DNA of 64,000 bases from Inia geoffrensis (Eukaryota > Chordata > Mammalia > Artiodactyla > Iniidae). Positions 1 through 11,213 of the stretch are shown one piece after another. The DNA lies in assembly GCA_036417435.1 (NCBI GenBank), contig CM070904.1, forward strand, positions 59,900,408 through 59,964,407, in the 5' to 3' direction. The translations under genes were made by a program, and so were the position numbers. Numbering within the stretch: position 1 is the stretch's first letter; every line of letters begins with the position of its first letter. The notes beneath the pieces are model-generated. The model was not told where the DNA came from. It saw only the letters and a list, made by a program, of their open reading frames with translations, and did no database searches.

Positions 1-1409
1 TAGTAGTCCCAACCAGAGGCTTTTTGCTCCTCTTCAGAACCAAGTCATTGGCCCAGTCTGACCAGGGTACTTGATGAGGTGCAAGTCTGTTAGATTTGGG
101 TCCTCAAACAAAGGCTTGCCAGCCCTCAAGCCTGGTCTGTCCCCACTCAGGCAGGGAGGCCGAGTCATAGCCTGGCCCACTGCTGAATATATCTCCTGAC
201 ACTGTATCACCGGAAAGGCGGCCAAGAGCACCTGGAAGCTACGTAGCTCAGCAGTGTTTGAGCAGAGAGTACAGCAGGCAGAAGCTGATAGGCTGTAGAG
301 CCAAGGCAGTGACCCTGTTTGGCCAAGGAGCTTGGGGCATGAGTCAGCTTGAGTCAAGACCACGAAGAGCCTTACCAACCTTGGAGTTGGTTCTCTCACT
401 GTGCCCAGGCAGGTAAATGATTCAGAGCCCTGTCCACTGTTGAATGCATCCTTCAGTCTGCCCAACCAGGAAACCTAACCAGATCACACAGAAAGCTGCA
501 TAGCTCATCTAACAGCCTTGCTTATAGTGGTACTTGTACAGGGAACAAAGCCTGTGGCTTTTCCCATCAGCAAAGAAAAATCAGTGGTCCTATGTGGCCA
601 GGATTCAGTGCATCGTCTTGCCTGATTTAGGTCCCCCAAACAAGCTGTGTAGGCCCTGGGACACATCTTGATGCTCTGTCAAGGCAGGGAAGTTAATCTA
701 TAGCCCCAGTTACTGCTGAGGATAATCTGGGACGTCTGATCAATGAACCCAGGCAATGATGGAGCCCATCCTAAAGCCTTTGCTTGGGCAGGGAACAAAG
801 CCTGCAGTCCTATCCAACTGTTCTTAGTCAGTGGCAGTCCCCCAATCCCCGACCTCAGAGCCTAAGCAGTGGCCTCACCCATAACAAAACCCTGATAGTG
901 AGCCCTAGGACATTACCAGCAGTAATGTCCAGAAACCCATGTTGAGCTGTAGTGAATAACTATCTCTGCCAAAGTGAACCTGTAAAGTCTGGAAGCAGAA
1001 ATTGCTTACTCAAATGAACAGATACCAATGTAAGGAATCAAGGATCATGGAAAATCAGGGAAACATGACACCAAAGAAATTAATAAAGCTCTAACAACTG
1101 ACCCTAAAGAAATGATTTATGAACTGTCAGACAAAAAGTTCAGAATAATCATTTTAAAGTAGTGAAGTACAAGAGCACACAGACAACTAAACAAAATAAG
1201 GAACACAATGCGTTAGCAAAATAAGAAGTTCAAAGAATAGAAACCATCAAAACAAACAAATGTTAGAGCTGAAATATGCAATGACTAAACTGAAGAACTC
1301 AATAGAGAGCTTCAAGAGCAGACTCAACCATGCAGAAGAAAGAACTAGTGACCTAGAACATAGGACATCTGAAATTATATTGTAATAGAAGAAAAGAGTA
1401 TGAAAAAGA

Positions 1410-1628
1410 ATGAAGAAGGCTACAGGACTTATAGGACACAATCAAAACAAAAAATGTCCACATTATGAAAGTTCTAGAAAGAGAAAAGAGAAAGGGCTAG
1501 AAAGCGTATTTAAGGCAATAATGGCTGAAAATTTCCCAAGCCTGGGGAGAGAAATAGACATGCAGATCCATAAAGCTGAAAGAATCCCAAATAGGTTAAA
1601 CCTGAATAGAGCCCACCAAAACACATAA
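1410..1628 (+). pseudogene. L1 ORF1 C-terminal remnant
   Basis: An open stretch of 72 codons containing the ORF1p-like string 'AENFPSLGREIDMQIHKAER' and, further on, 'IPNRLNLNRA'. These match the conserved region of L1 ORF1p (the RNA-binding chaperone of the L1 particle) just before its C-terminal domain. The N-terminal coiled coil lies upstream in broken frames (1230-1400). Not functional. Confidence 0.75.
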
Positions 1629-2126
1629 TAGTTAAATTGTCAAAAGTCAAAGACCAAAAAATTTAAGAACAGCAAGAGAAAAAATAGAAATTATACAAGA
1701 ACCCCCATAAGACTGTCATCAGACTTTCTCAACAGAAAGTTTTCAGGCCAGCAGAGAATGTTATGATTTATTTAAAAATATTGAAAGAATGAAAAAATCA
1801 ACCACAATTTACCAGTATTAAAATTCAATCAGTCACTTAAAAACTCCCAACAAACAAAAGTCCAGGGCCAGAAGGCTTTACAGGTGAATTCTACTGAACA
1901 TTTAGTGAAGAGTTTTGACACCTATCCTTCTCAAACTATTACAAAGAAATTTCAGAGGAAGGAATGCATTTGCACTCATTCTGTGAGCCCAGCATCACCC
2001 GCATAACAAAACCAAAGATATCACAATAAAATTACAGGCCAATATCACTGATGAACATAGATGCAAAAATCCTCAATAAGATATTAGCAAATCAAGTCCA
2101 ATAATACATCAAAAGATTTATAAACC

Positions 2127-2334
2127 ATGATCAAGTGGCCTTTATCCCAGGGATGCAAAGTTTTTTTTGTTAATATTTGCAGATCAATCAGTGTGACACA
2201 CCACATTTACAAATTGAAGAATAAAAACTGTATGATCATCTCAATGGATGCAGAAAAAGCTTTTGACAAAATTCAACATGAATTTATGATAAAAAAAAAA
2301 AAATTCTCCAGAAAATGGGCAAAGAGGGGATATA
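2127..2334 (+). pseudogene. L1 ORF2 reverse-transcriptase remnant, left of mariner
   Basis: Encodes fragments of the RT palm and fingers of L1 ORF2p, with '[20 protein letters not shown]' followed by 'FDKIQH'; '[13 protein letters not shown]' corresponds to the RT motif A region. An A-tract at 2291-2303 has slipped and disturbs the frame after it. The ORF2 text continues at 3612 on the other side of the mariner insertion. Confidence 0.8.
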
Positions 2335-3609
2335 CTGAGTGGGCCAAAAAGTGCCTTCAGTTTTTTAAGTAAAAATAAAAGACACATTTTTCATTTTCAC
2401 CAAGAACTTTATTGAACAACATATCCGCCCTTTTGTTCCACTAACTTCTGTTTTCCAGGCAACTTCATAATTCCATCTTCCCAAAACTTTTATCTTTTTG
2501 AGCAAAGAACTGCTCCAGGTGCCTTTTACAGTCTTCCAGGGAATTGAAAATTTTTCCATTAAGAGAATATTGTAAAGACTGAAATAAATGGAAATCCGAA
2601 GGTGCAATGTTTGATGGGTACGGTGGATGAATCAGAACTTCCCAGCCAAGCTGTAACAGTTTTTGCCTGGTCATCAAAGAAACATGCTGTCTTGCGTTAT
2701 CCTGATGGAAGGTTGTGCGTTTTCTGTTTACCAATTCTGGATGGTTTTTGTCGAGTGCTGCTTTCGGTTGGTCTAACTGGGAGCAGTACTTGTTGGAATT
2801 AATTGTTTGATTTTCCAGAGGAGCCATAATAGAGGACTCCCTTCCAATCACACCATATACACGTCACCCTCTTTGGTTGAAGACCGGCGTTTGGTGTCGT
2901 TGGTGGTGTTTCATTTCACTTCCCCCATGATCTGTTCCATTCCACATTGTTGTACAGTATCTACTTTTCATCACCATCAAAATTTGGTTTAAAAATAGAG
3001 CATTTTCATTACATTTCAGTAGAGAATTGCACGTGGAAACATGGTCAAGAAGGTTTTTTCTGCTTAACTGATGTGGAGCCCAAACATCAAAGCGATTCAC
3101 ATAACCAAGCTGGTGCAAATGATTTTCAGCACTTGATTTGGATATTTTGAGTATGTCGGCTATCTTCTGCATGTTATAACATTTATTGTTCTCAATTATT
3201 GTTTTGATTTGATCGCTATCAACTTCAACTGGTGTACCCTACAGTGGAGCATTGTCCAGTGAGAAATCTCCCGCATGAAACTTTGCAAACCACTTTTGAC
3301 ACATTCGATCAGTGACAGCACCTTCTCCATACACTGCACAAAACTTTTTTTTGCATTTCAGTTGCGTTTTTACCTTTTTTGAAATAATAAAGTATAATAT
3401 GCTGAAAATGTTGCTTTTTCTCTTCCATCTTCAATATTAAAATGGCTACACAAAAACTCACCAATTTTGATGTCTTTTTTTAAATGCATGCTGATATGAC
3501 AGCTGTCAAATACAAACTAACAAAATTGTTTCAAATGAAATTAAAGACAACTAAGTGCTACTAGAGCCATCTTCTGGAAAAAACCAAACTAACCTTTTGG
3601 CCTACCTAA
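2335..3609 (-). mobile_element. Mariner DNA transposon, full length, inactive
   Basis: A complete mariner of 1275 bp inserted in L1 ORF2. A TA lies on each side (2333-2334 and 3610-3611), and L1 coding text resumes immediately after. The ends are inverted repeats: the left end has 'gagtgggccaaaaagtg' and the reverse complement of the right end has 'aggtaggccaaaaggtt'. The transposase is encoded on the minus strand. Size, TA target duplication, terminal repeats and D,D34D transposase motifs agree with the mariner (Tc1/mariner) superfamily, and the protein resembles the transposase part of SETMAR/Hsmar1. I cannot name the Repbase family. Confidence 0.92.
2465..3428 (-). pseudogene. Mariner transposase, broken by frameshifts and stops
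   Basis: Decayed transposase gene of the surrounding mariner; it would have cut and joined the element ends. The likely start ATG is at 3428-3426. An N-terminal helix-turn-helix region is followed by 'MQKIADILKISKSSAENHL' (second HTH) and 'LGYVNRFDVWAPHQLSRKN' (linker). The first catalytic Asp lies in a 'GDEK' motif readable only in another frame near 2985, where the following Trp codon has become a stop (GDEK-stop-ILYNN). The second Asp is in 'HQDNARQH' and the third in 'NIAPSDFHLF', giving the D34D spacing class. Other lesions are a run of eight A's that shifts frame near 3345, a stop at 3241-3239 and a frameshift near 2860. The 3' end is degraded. Clearly inactive. Confidence 0.88.
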
Positions 3610-3621
3610 TACCTCAACATA

Positions 3622-4336
3622 ATGAAAGTCATATATGACAAAACTATAGCTAACATCATACTCAGTTGTGAAAAGCTGAAATCATTTCCTCTAAGATCAG
3701 GAACAAGACAAGGATACCCACTCCTTCCACTTTTATTCAAAGTAGTTTTGGAAGTCCTAGCCACAGCAATCAGAGAAGAAAAAGAAAGAAAAGGAATCCA
3801 AATTGGGAGAGAAGAAGTAAAACTGTCACTGTTTGCAGGTGATAATATACATTGAAAATCCTAAAGATGCCACCAGAAAACTGCTAGAGTTCATCCATGA
3901 ATTTGATAAAACTTCAGGATACAAAATTAATGCACAGAAATCTGTTGCATTTCTATACACTAACAACAAAAGATCAGAAAGAGAAATTAAGGAAATAATC
4001 CCATTTACCACTGCATCAAAAAGAATAAAATACTCAGGAATAAACCTACCTAAGGAGGAAAAAGATCTGTACTCCAAAAACTATAAGACACCGATGAAAA
4101 AAATTCAAGACATAACAAATAGATGGAAAGATACAGACTGTGTTCTTGGATTGGAAGGATCAATGTTGTTTAAAGGACCATACTACCCAAGGCAATCTAC
4201 AGATTCAATGCCATCCCTATCAAAATACCAATGGCCTTTTTTCACAGAAGTAGACCAAATAATCTTAAAATTTGTATGGAAACACAAAAGACACCAAATA
4301 GCTAAAACAATTTTGAGAAAGAAGAATGAGGAATGA
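3622..4336 (+). pseudogene. L1 ORF2 RT core remnant, right of mariner
   Basis: Continues the interrupted ORF2. It contains '[20 protein letters not shown]' (the SGTRQGxPLSPLLF RT motif) and the degraded catalytic box: the usual FADD is here 'FAGDN', so one catalytic aspartate is lost. A frameshift follows near 3840, after which '[16 protein letters not shown]' and the thumb-like 'KRIKYSGINLPKEEKDLY' are readable. A stop closes the frame at 4336. Non-functional. Confidence 0.85.
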
Positions 4337-4853
4337 TAGAGGAATGATGCTCCCTGACTTCAGACTATAAAACAAACCTACAGTAATCAAAACAGTATGG
4401 TACTGGGACAAAAACAGTCACATAGATCAATGGAACGGCATAGAGAGCCCAGAAGTAAACCTATGCACATATTGGCAATTAATCTACAACAAAGGAGGCA
4501 AGAATATACACTGGAGAAAAGACAGTCTCTTCAACAAGTGGTGCTGGGAAAACTGGACAGCTACATTTAAAAGAATGAAGTAATGACATTCTGTTACAGA
4601 AACAAACTCAAAATAGATTAAAGACCAAAATGTAAGATGAGATACTATAAAACTCCTAGAGAAAAGCACAGGCATAATGCTCTTTGATATAAATCACAGC
4701 AATATTTTTTTGGATCCATCTCCTGAAGTAAAGGAAATAAAAGCAAAAATAAACAAATGGACCTAATTAAAATTAAAAGCTTTTTCACAGTAAAGAAAGC
4801 CACTGACGATAAAAAGACAACCTACTGAATGGGAGAATACACTTTTAAATGGT

Positions 4854-5218
4854 ATGACTGATAAGGAATTAAAACCCAACATACATAAACAGCTCATACA
4901 ACTCAACATCAAAAAAACAAAGAACCCAATCAAAAAAATGGACAGAAGACCTAATAGACATTTTTCCAAAGAAGACATGCTATACAAATGGCAAACAGAC
5001 ACAAGAAAAAATGTTCAACATCGTCAATCGTCAGGGAAATGCAAATAAAAGCCACAGTGAGATATCACCTCACATCTGTCAGAATGGCTATCATCAAAAA
5101 GAACACAACAAATGTTGGCAAGGATGTGGAGAAAAGGGATCCTGTCTACACTCTTGGCTGGAATGTAAATTGGTGTAGCCACTGTGGAAAACAATATGGA
5201 GATTCTTCAGAAAACTAG
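4854..5218 (+). pseudogene. L1 ORF2 C-terminal remnant
   Basis: Two overlapping open frames (4854-5048 and 4988-5218) read the end of L1 ORF2p. The second contains the cysteine-rich C-terminal region in decayed form around '[20 protein letters not shown]'; the matching region of the younger L1 at 28688-29506 is better preserved. A frameshift separates the two. Not functional. Confidence 0.75.
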
Positions 5219-5393
5219 ATGTAGAACTTCCATATGATACAGCAATTCCACTCCTGGGTATATATCTGAAAAAATAAGACACTAATTTGAAAAGATACAT
5301 TTACCTCAATGTTCATAGCAGCATTATTTATAATTGCCAAGATATAGAAGCAACTTTAGTGTCCTTCGACAGATGAATGGATAAAGATGTGGT

Positions 5394-5434
5394 ATGTGTG
5401 TATGTGTGTATACATATATATATATATATATACG
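5394..5434. repeat. (TG/TA)n microsatellite
   Basis: A run of gtgtatgtgtgtata followed by about ten TA units, inside the 3' part of the old L1. It probably expanded from the A/T-rich L1 sequence there. Confidence 0.85.
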
Positions 5435-5880
5435 CAATGGAGTATTACTTAACTATAAAAAATGAAATCCTGCCATTTGTAACAACATGGATGGACTTGG
5501 AGGGTTTTATGTAAGTGAAATAAATCAGAGAAAGACAAATACAGTATGATATCACTTATATTTATGTAGAATCTAAGAAATACAACAAACTAGTGAATAT
5601 AACAAAAAAGAAACAGACTCACAGTTGTATAGAGAATGACTTAGTGGTTACCAGTGGGGAAAGGGAAGTGGGGTGGGGCATGATAGGGGGAAGGTATTAA
5701 GAGGCACAAATTACCATGTATAAAATCAACAGGGACTCATTGTACAGTACAAAAAGCATAGCCAATATTTTATAATAACTGTATGTGGACTATAACCTTA
5801 AAAAATTGTGAACCACTATGTCGTATACATGAAACTAATGTAATATTGTACATCAACTATACCTCAATTAAAAACATGTA

Positions 5881-7047
5881 AAAAAAATCAAGTTGGTTGC
5901 TCATTGCCTCCCACGCCCACAAAAGAATAGGAAAAGTGTGATCTTTGCCATGTTTTTGTTCAGTTTTGTTGCATTATTAGTATTACATTTTACCTGAAAG
6001 TTTCTTATATGAATCCTTTCAAGTCAGTTGTTATTTTGTAACAGTTAATTTGCATAGAAGTAGATACATAATTAATAAATCCACTTAACTGAATAAACCT
6101 TCAGAACAAGTCATTTTGATACATTGAAAACAAGCAAATGCTTGGGGGAAGGAGTGCTCTGTCATCCCTTCTACACTGGGGACCTTCCAGGCTTCTCTGT
6201 ATTATTTGTAACACAAGTAATGCTGTCAGTGTCCACTCCTGGGTTAGTATTAGTAATGCTTAAAATCGTTTTCTAGGTGTAAATAAATATGTATACATAG
6301 AAATTTCTTCCTACATTTCAGTGGATCATCTTATGCATCTCTGCAATATATGGACCCCATAGTCTGCTCTTTTGGAAACCTCCTTTTCTCACCATCACTG
6401 GGCCAACTAACTCAGATCCGAAGCAGCAGGAGGCAGTAATTAGAAATCTAGCTGCATATCAGGTGTCTTGGGTGCTAAAAATTAAAAACATGATGGAGTC
6501 TCCGATTATAACACCAAATATGTCATCCTGGCTAGACCCCAGGAGTTTGCATTTTTAACATCACCTTAGTGATTCAAAGACAGTTATTGTCATCCCCATT
6601 CACTATGGAACCACTGGTAGGGGAAAAACGCTAGACAGGAAATCAGGAGTTCTAAGTTCAGGTATCTCCCTGCCAGGCTACTTATCTGGGTAAGGCACTT
6701 GACTTTTCCCCATGTCTATTCAGTAAAACTGAAAGATTGGATGAGAGATGACCTACTTTAAGGTCTTCCTTAGTGCTAACATTCTAATGTTAATCACCTG
6801 CAGGGCAGAAGTTTTTTCTTTTTCCCTCAGTGGGTGGGTTGAAAATTCTTTCAGAATTAACATTAACATTTCCATCGCCCAAGATGTTTGTAGGAGCAGG
6901 TTATCTCAATTCTTATAGAAACTTAAAAATTGAGGTCCAGAGAAAATAATCCTTAAGAGTTAACTATTGTATCAATCCATAGTCAGAAATTGAACCTAAA
7001 TTAAGTGACATCAAACTTTTATCACCCCATGGTAGACTTAAAAAAAC
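5881..7047. other. Single-copy stretch with one MIR
   Basis: About 1.2 kb between the first L1 and the minus-strand retrocopy. No convincing coding exon, RNA gene or young repeat was found. A MIR-like segment is listed separately, and 6485-6600 faintly resembles a MER5-type hAT fragment. This is the longest apparently unique piece in the left 49 kb. Confidence 0.6.
6625..6790 (+). repeat. MIR SINE (ancient)
   Basis: The order of phrases 'ggaaatcaggagttctaagt', 'tgggtaaggcacttgac' and 'cagtaaaactgaaagattgg' follows the MIR core (loss of sleep, so to speak, of the usual 'tgggcaagtcacttaac...cagtttcctcatctgtaaaa'). Divergence is high, as expected for a repeat predating placental radiation. Confidence 0.55.
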
Positions 7048-7890
7048 TTTTTTTTTTCATTTCAAACAGGTATTTTATTGACTTTTGAACAGGGTGCTAA
7101 ATGAGCCACCTACATAGCAGAACCCAAAAGGGGGAAAGAGCAAATAAATGTAGAGACTCAGAGTAACAGAAATGAGGGTGGTGGCTTTGGTGAGTTTGAA
7201 ATGCATATGAGGTGGAGATAGGAAGAGCCCAGTCTGCAGTGGCAGGGAGTTTATGCCTAATGACCGGAAATAAGCTAATTCCTTCTGGGAGGAGGAACTG
7301 GGTATGCCCAACTGGGTTCTGATATAGTTTTCTGAAGTTCATTTCTGGGCCTATCCTGCAGAAAAGGCCATTTGAGGCTTCATGTGTAGGAAGGAGTCTA
7401 AAAAATATAGACATCTAACACACAGTCTTTGAGTCTAAAGGATTCTTAACTGCCATGCTTCCCAATGGTAGATTTTTAAATCAAACAGCCATGCAGCAAG
7501 ATATAATGTCTCTGTAACTAATCCATCTGGTGACTACTGTGGTTGGCAAAGAGCATCTAAAGAGAAGAACTGTACTCTTTGAGGACCATCACGACTCTCA
7601 AAATCCTATTCTTTCTACTCTCTACCTTGTATTTTTCTTATAGTGTGGCAGTTTTATGAATTTTTGGTTTGGTTTTCAGGAGAACAATGATTGCCCTTGG
7701 AGCTAGGACTCAGTGGTACTTGTTTGGGTCATCAGGTTCAGGGACACTCAGGGGCTCTCTCTGCAGGCAACTGCCTTCAGGAAAGCGGCTCCCTTCTTGG
7801 GGTTTGCTGATCATTTTGACCATCTTTTAAATTTTTCTCAGGCTTTGACTTTTCAGCTGTTGCATCTACAGGGGATGAAGAGCTACTTAA
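7048..7890 (-). pseudogene. Probable retrocopied mRNA 3' end, parent unknown
   Basis: Looks like the 3' end of a processed transcript in antisense: a T-run at 7048-7057 (poly(A) tail on the minus strand), an AATAAA at 7079-7074 just upstream of it, and about 700 bp of UTR-like sequence. At the far end a minus-strand reading frame of about 35 codons runs from about 7884 to a TGA at 7779-7777; it is Ser/Lys/Glu-rich, with 'DATAEKSKPEKNLKDGQNDQ' and then 'QTPRREPLS'. I do not recognise the parent gene. No clear target-site duplication was found. An alternative is a fragment of an unrecognised repeat. Confidence 0.5.
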
Positions 7891-7911
7891 TTAACAGGAA
7901 AGAAGAGGTTC

Positions 7912-9302
7912 CATTTCAAGATGGCAGTGTAGGAAGATCCTAAATTCACCTCCTCCCACAAGACAACAAATATACAGCTACATGTGGAACAAGTTCCTCT
8001 GAAAAAAAACCTAAAAGCTGGCCCAGCAACCCCTTCACATCAGGCAAGGAGAGAAAAACCACACTGAAGCAGGCAGGAAAACCTGAAACACAGTCTTGCC
8101 ATAAACTCCACCTCTTGCATGGTAACCCAGAATTGGGAGGAAACTCAAAACCCAGAGCTTCTCCCTGAGCAATGAATGTTTTGTAAGCCACACTGGGCAC
8201 CCCAACTTTGAAGACCTCCACCTGAGAGATGAACTCCCAAAACATCTGGCTTTGAAGACCAAGTAGGCTCCCACTCATGAGACCCATGGGGCTGTGGAAA
8301 ACTGAGAAACAGCTCTAAAATAGTTCATGGGCAAACTCACCCATCCCAGGCCCCAGACAGAAGCAGCTCTGTGAAAAGTGCCCAGATTTTGTGAAGAGGA
8401 CTCACTTACTCATTTTAAAGTGTTGGTCTGAGGGGCCAGAACCCACTGGGATACTCTCTGGGGACAGAGGCTGGTGGGTACCGTCTTCCTGCTCTCCCTT
8501 TGCCTTGCTAAAGCTGGCAGGTGCCATCTTTTTTCTTTTTTTTCCTTTTTTGGCTGGTGCCATCTTTATGCTCCAACTGGTGGGCACTATCTTCTGTGCC
8601 CTCCTCTGCCTTCTAAAGCTGGTGGGTGCCATCCTTTTATTCCCCCTCTCTTATTTCTCTTTTGAAATTTCTTCCTGTTTTCTCCTTTTCTCAGTGGATG
8701 CCGCCTTTGCACTCCCCCCTGCCTTGCTTCAGTTAGTGCGTACCATCTTCGCACTCTCCCTCTGCTGTGCTTTAGAGTGCCAATATTTCCTAGGAGAAGC
8801 CCCATCTGGTGCCCTGGTTTTTATGTCTAAGGACCCTGTCTTTATGGCTGCCACCCAGGGGATCCCCCTTGTTGCCTGGCTCTGGAGGTCAGGGGGACTT
8901 GCATTCCTGGGTCTCAAGGGACTGCAACAGTTGGAAAGACAGTTTTTGGTGGACTGTTACTCCCAGGCACTGCACAGACAGTAGACTTAAACTTACCTCC
9001 AGTGTTTCTGAGAAAGAGGCCTATTTGCTTGTCCAGCAGCTTTGGGCAGAGGGACAGGCTTCTGGTTTGACTCATAGAGGCCTACAGATGCTCTCAGGGA
9101 ATAAAGGTAATTACAAATTTTGTACTCTACCTCTTCCTTCCTCGAGATCATTGATATATTCAAGAAAGGAGGTTATATCTTGCCTGGTGCCATGAATTTT
9201 TGTAGCTGCTTCCAAGAGACACCTCTACATTGCCTGGCTCTGGTGACCAGTGAAGTGAGGCTTATGCTCATGAATCTCACAGGACTGGAAATGGAAAAAG
9301 TG
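7912..9302 (+). mobile_element. L1 5' UTR, first part
   Basis: Begins with 'caagatggcagtgtaggaag', the typical L1 5' start (CAAGATGGC...), and continues through a GC-rich, CT-rich 5' UTR on the + strand. Repeated internal phrases ('gtgccatc', 'tgcctggctctgg') mark tandem sub-units. The UTR breaks at 9302, where an antisense L1 begins, and resumes at about 13.9 kb with the same phrases. The open frames here, such as 8391-8984, are not recognisable proteins. Confidence 0.8.
8700..9300 (+). repeat. Tandem monomer-like units in L1 5' UTR
   Basis: 'gctttagagtgccaatattt' (about 8768), 'tgcctggctctggaggtcag' (about 8873) and 'tgcctggctctggtgaccag' (about 9231) recur again at about 14001, 14109 and, degraded, at 14459. 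This indicates several tandem units of roughly 270-360 bp in the L1 5' UTR, split by the antisense L1. It resembles the monomer organisation known from some rodent L1 promoters. Confidence 0.65.
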
Positions 9303-9538
9303 TAATTTTTTAATTGAAGTACAGTTGATTTACAATGTTATGTTAGTTTCAAGTCTACAGCATAGTGATTGCATATTTTTGCAGATTATACTCCATGATA
9401 CATTATTACAAAATACTGAGTGTAATTCCCTGTGCTATACAGTATATCCTTGTTACTTATTTTATATGTAGATATATGTGCCCATTAGCCAACTGCTTAT
9501 ATCTTCTTTGAAAAAATGTCTATTCAGGTCCTCTGCTC

Positions 9539-9748
9539 TCTTTTTTTTTTTTTTTTTGCGGTACACGGCCCTCTCACTGTTGTGGCCTCCGCCGTTGCGG
9601 AGCACAGGTTCCGGACGCGCAGGCTTAGCAGCCATGGCTCACGGGCCTAGCTGCTCCGCGGCATGTGGGATCTTCCCGGACTGGGACACGAACCCATGTC
9701 CCCTGCATCAGCAGGCGGACTCTCAACCACTGCGCCACCAGGGAAGCC
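9539..9748 (-). mobile_element. CHR-type SINE (cetacean subfamily)
   Basis: Antisense copy: a T-run at 9541-9557, then the body with 'cggacgcgcaggcttagcag' and 'ccatggctcacgggcc', ending with the tRNA-derived head 'gcgccaccagggaagcccc'. It is flanked by the 9-bp duplication cctctgctc (9530-9538 and 9749-9757). The GC-rich, little-decayed body marks it as younger than the other CHR copies here. The head derives from tRNA-Glu but is not a tRNA gene. Confidence 0.93.
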
Positions 9749-10865
9749 CCTCTGCTCATTTTTTGATTGGGTTGTTTTTTTGATATCGAGTTGTATGAGC
9801 TGTTTGTATATTTTGGATATTAACACCTTGTCAGCTGCATCCTTTGCAAATGTCTCCCATTCAATAGGTTTTCTTTTCATTTTGTTGATGGTTTCCTTTG
9901 TTGTGCAAGAGCTTTGAAGTTCAGTTAGGTCCCATTTGCTTACTTTTGCTTTTATTTCTTTTGCATTGGAGTCTGATTTATGAAAATATTGTTACAGTTT
10001 GTGTCAGAGTGTTTTCTTTGTATTCTCTTCTAGGAGTTTCATGGCTTCAGGTCTTACATTTAGGTCTTTAAACTATTTTGAGTTTTTTTGTATATGGTGT
10101 GAAGGAATGTTCTAATCTCATTGTTTTACATGTGGCTGTTTCATTTATCCCAGCACCACTTGTTGAAGAGACTGTCTTTTCTCCACGGCATATTTTTGCT
10201 TCCTTTGTTGTAGATTGACCATAGGTGCGTGAGTTTATTTCTGGGCTCTTTATTATGTTCCACTGATCTCTGTGTCTGTTTTTGTGCCAATACCTCACTG
10301 TTTTTTGATTACTGTAGTTTTGTAGTATAGTCTGAAGTTTGGGAGGGTTATACTTCCAGCTTTATTCTTTTTTCTCAGGATTGCTTTAGCAATTCATGGT
10401 CTTTTGTGGTTCCATATGAATTTTAGGATTATTTGTTCTAGTTCTGTGAAAAATGGCATGGGTATTTTGACAGTGATTGCATTAAAATTGTAGATTTCTT
10501 TGAGTAGTATGGCCATTTTAACTATTAATTCTTCCAAACCAAAACACAGGATATATTTCCATTTCTTTGAATCAGTTTCCTTTATTGTTTTATAGTTTTT
10601 AGTGTACAGGTCTTTTCACCTTCTTAGTTAAATTTAGTCCTAGGCTTTTTTGGGTTTTTTTTAAACTTTTCTCATTCTGATATTTCATTAGCATATAGAA
10701 ATGCAATAAATTTCTGTGTATTAATCTTGTATCCTGCAACCTTGATGAATTCGTTTATTAGTTTTAATAGTTTTGGGGTGGTAACTTTAGGGTTCTCTAT
10801 ATAAAGTAACATGTCATCTGAAAATAGTAATAATTTTACCTCTTCCTTTCCAATTTGAATACATT

Positions 10866-11213
10866 TTATTTATTTTTTTCTTGTTTGACTACTGTGGCTA
10901 GGACTGCCAATACTATGTCAAATAGAAGTGGCAAAAGTGAGCCTCCTTGGGTTGTTCCTGAATTTAGCGGGAACACTTTCAGCTTTTCACCATTGAGTAT
11001 TATGTTGGCTGTAAGTTTGTCATAAATTGCTTTTATTATGGCGAGATATGTTCCCTCAATACCCACTTTGGTGAGAGTTTTTGTTTTTTTAATCATGAAT
11101 GGATGGTGAATTTTGTCAAATATTTTTTCTGTGTCAATTGATATTATCATGTGGTTTTTTCCATTACTTTTACGTGGTGGATAACATTGCTTGATTTGCG
11201 AATGTTGAACCAT
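10866..11213 (-). pseudogene. L1 ORF2 RT fragment
   Basis: 115 codons of ORF2p reverse transcriptase with '[20 protein letters not shown]' (motif A region, the AFDK alanine replaced by Ile), '[20 protein letters not shown]' and '[15 protein letters not shown]'. It stops before the catalytic FADD box. Decayed and not functional. Confidence 0.85.

Larger units (their letters stand above)
1..5880 (+). mobile_element. Old LINE-1 (L1M-type), split by a mariner
   Basis: An almost complete but heavily decayed L1 in sense orientation. Bases 1-1000 look like a GC-richer 5' UTR; the phrase 'gggaacaaagcctg' recurs at about 538 and 789, suggesting repeat units. An ORF1 remnant lies at about 1060-1640. 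ORF2 reverse-transcriptase and C-terminal remnants follow at about 1860-5220, then a 3' UTR with the typical 'ggggaaggtattaagaggcac' region and an A-rich end near 5880. ORF2 is shortened: the endonuclease part is largely missing between the ORF1 remnant and the RT. The left end may lie outside the window. A 1.27-kb mariner interrupts it at 2335-3609. Family recognition rests on remembered L1 consensus features. Confidence 0.88.

Noticed and set aside
6485..6600. Possible MER5-type hAT fragment
   Set aside because: Only one phrase ('ccccaggagtttgcattttt') agrees; too weak to list.
7097..7414. 105-codon minus-strand frame as a gene
   Set aside because: It sits in the UTR-like part of the probable retrocopy, downstream of its stop codon, with no recognisable domain.
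8391..8984. Open frame of 197 codons on the + strand
   Set aside because: It lies wholly within an L1 5' UTR, has repetitive composition, and no recognisable domain.
9700..9748. tRNA-like sequence as a tRNA gene
   Set aside because: It is the tRNA-Glu-derived head of a CHR SINE; no cloverleaf with an intact anticodon stem was supported. The same applies to the other SINE heads.
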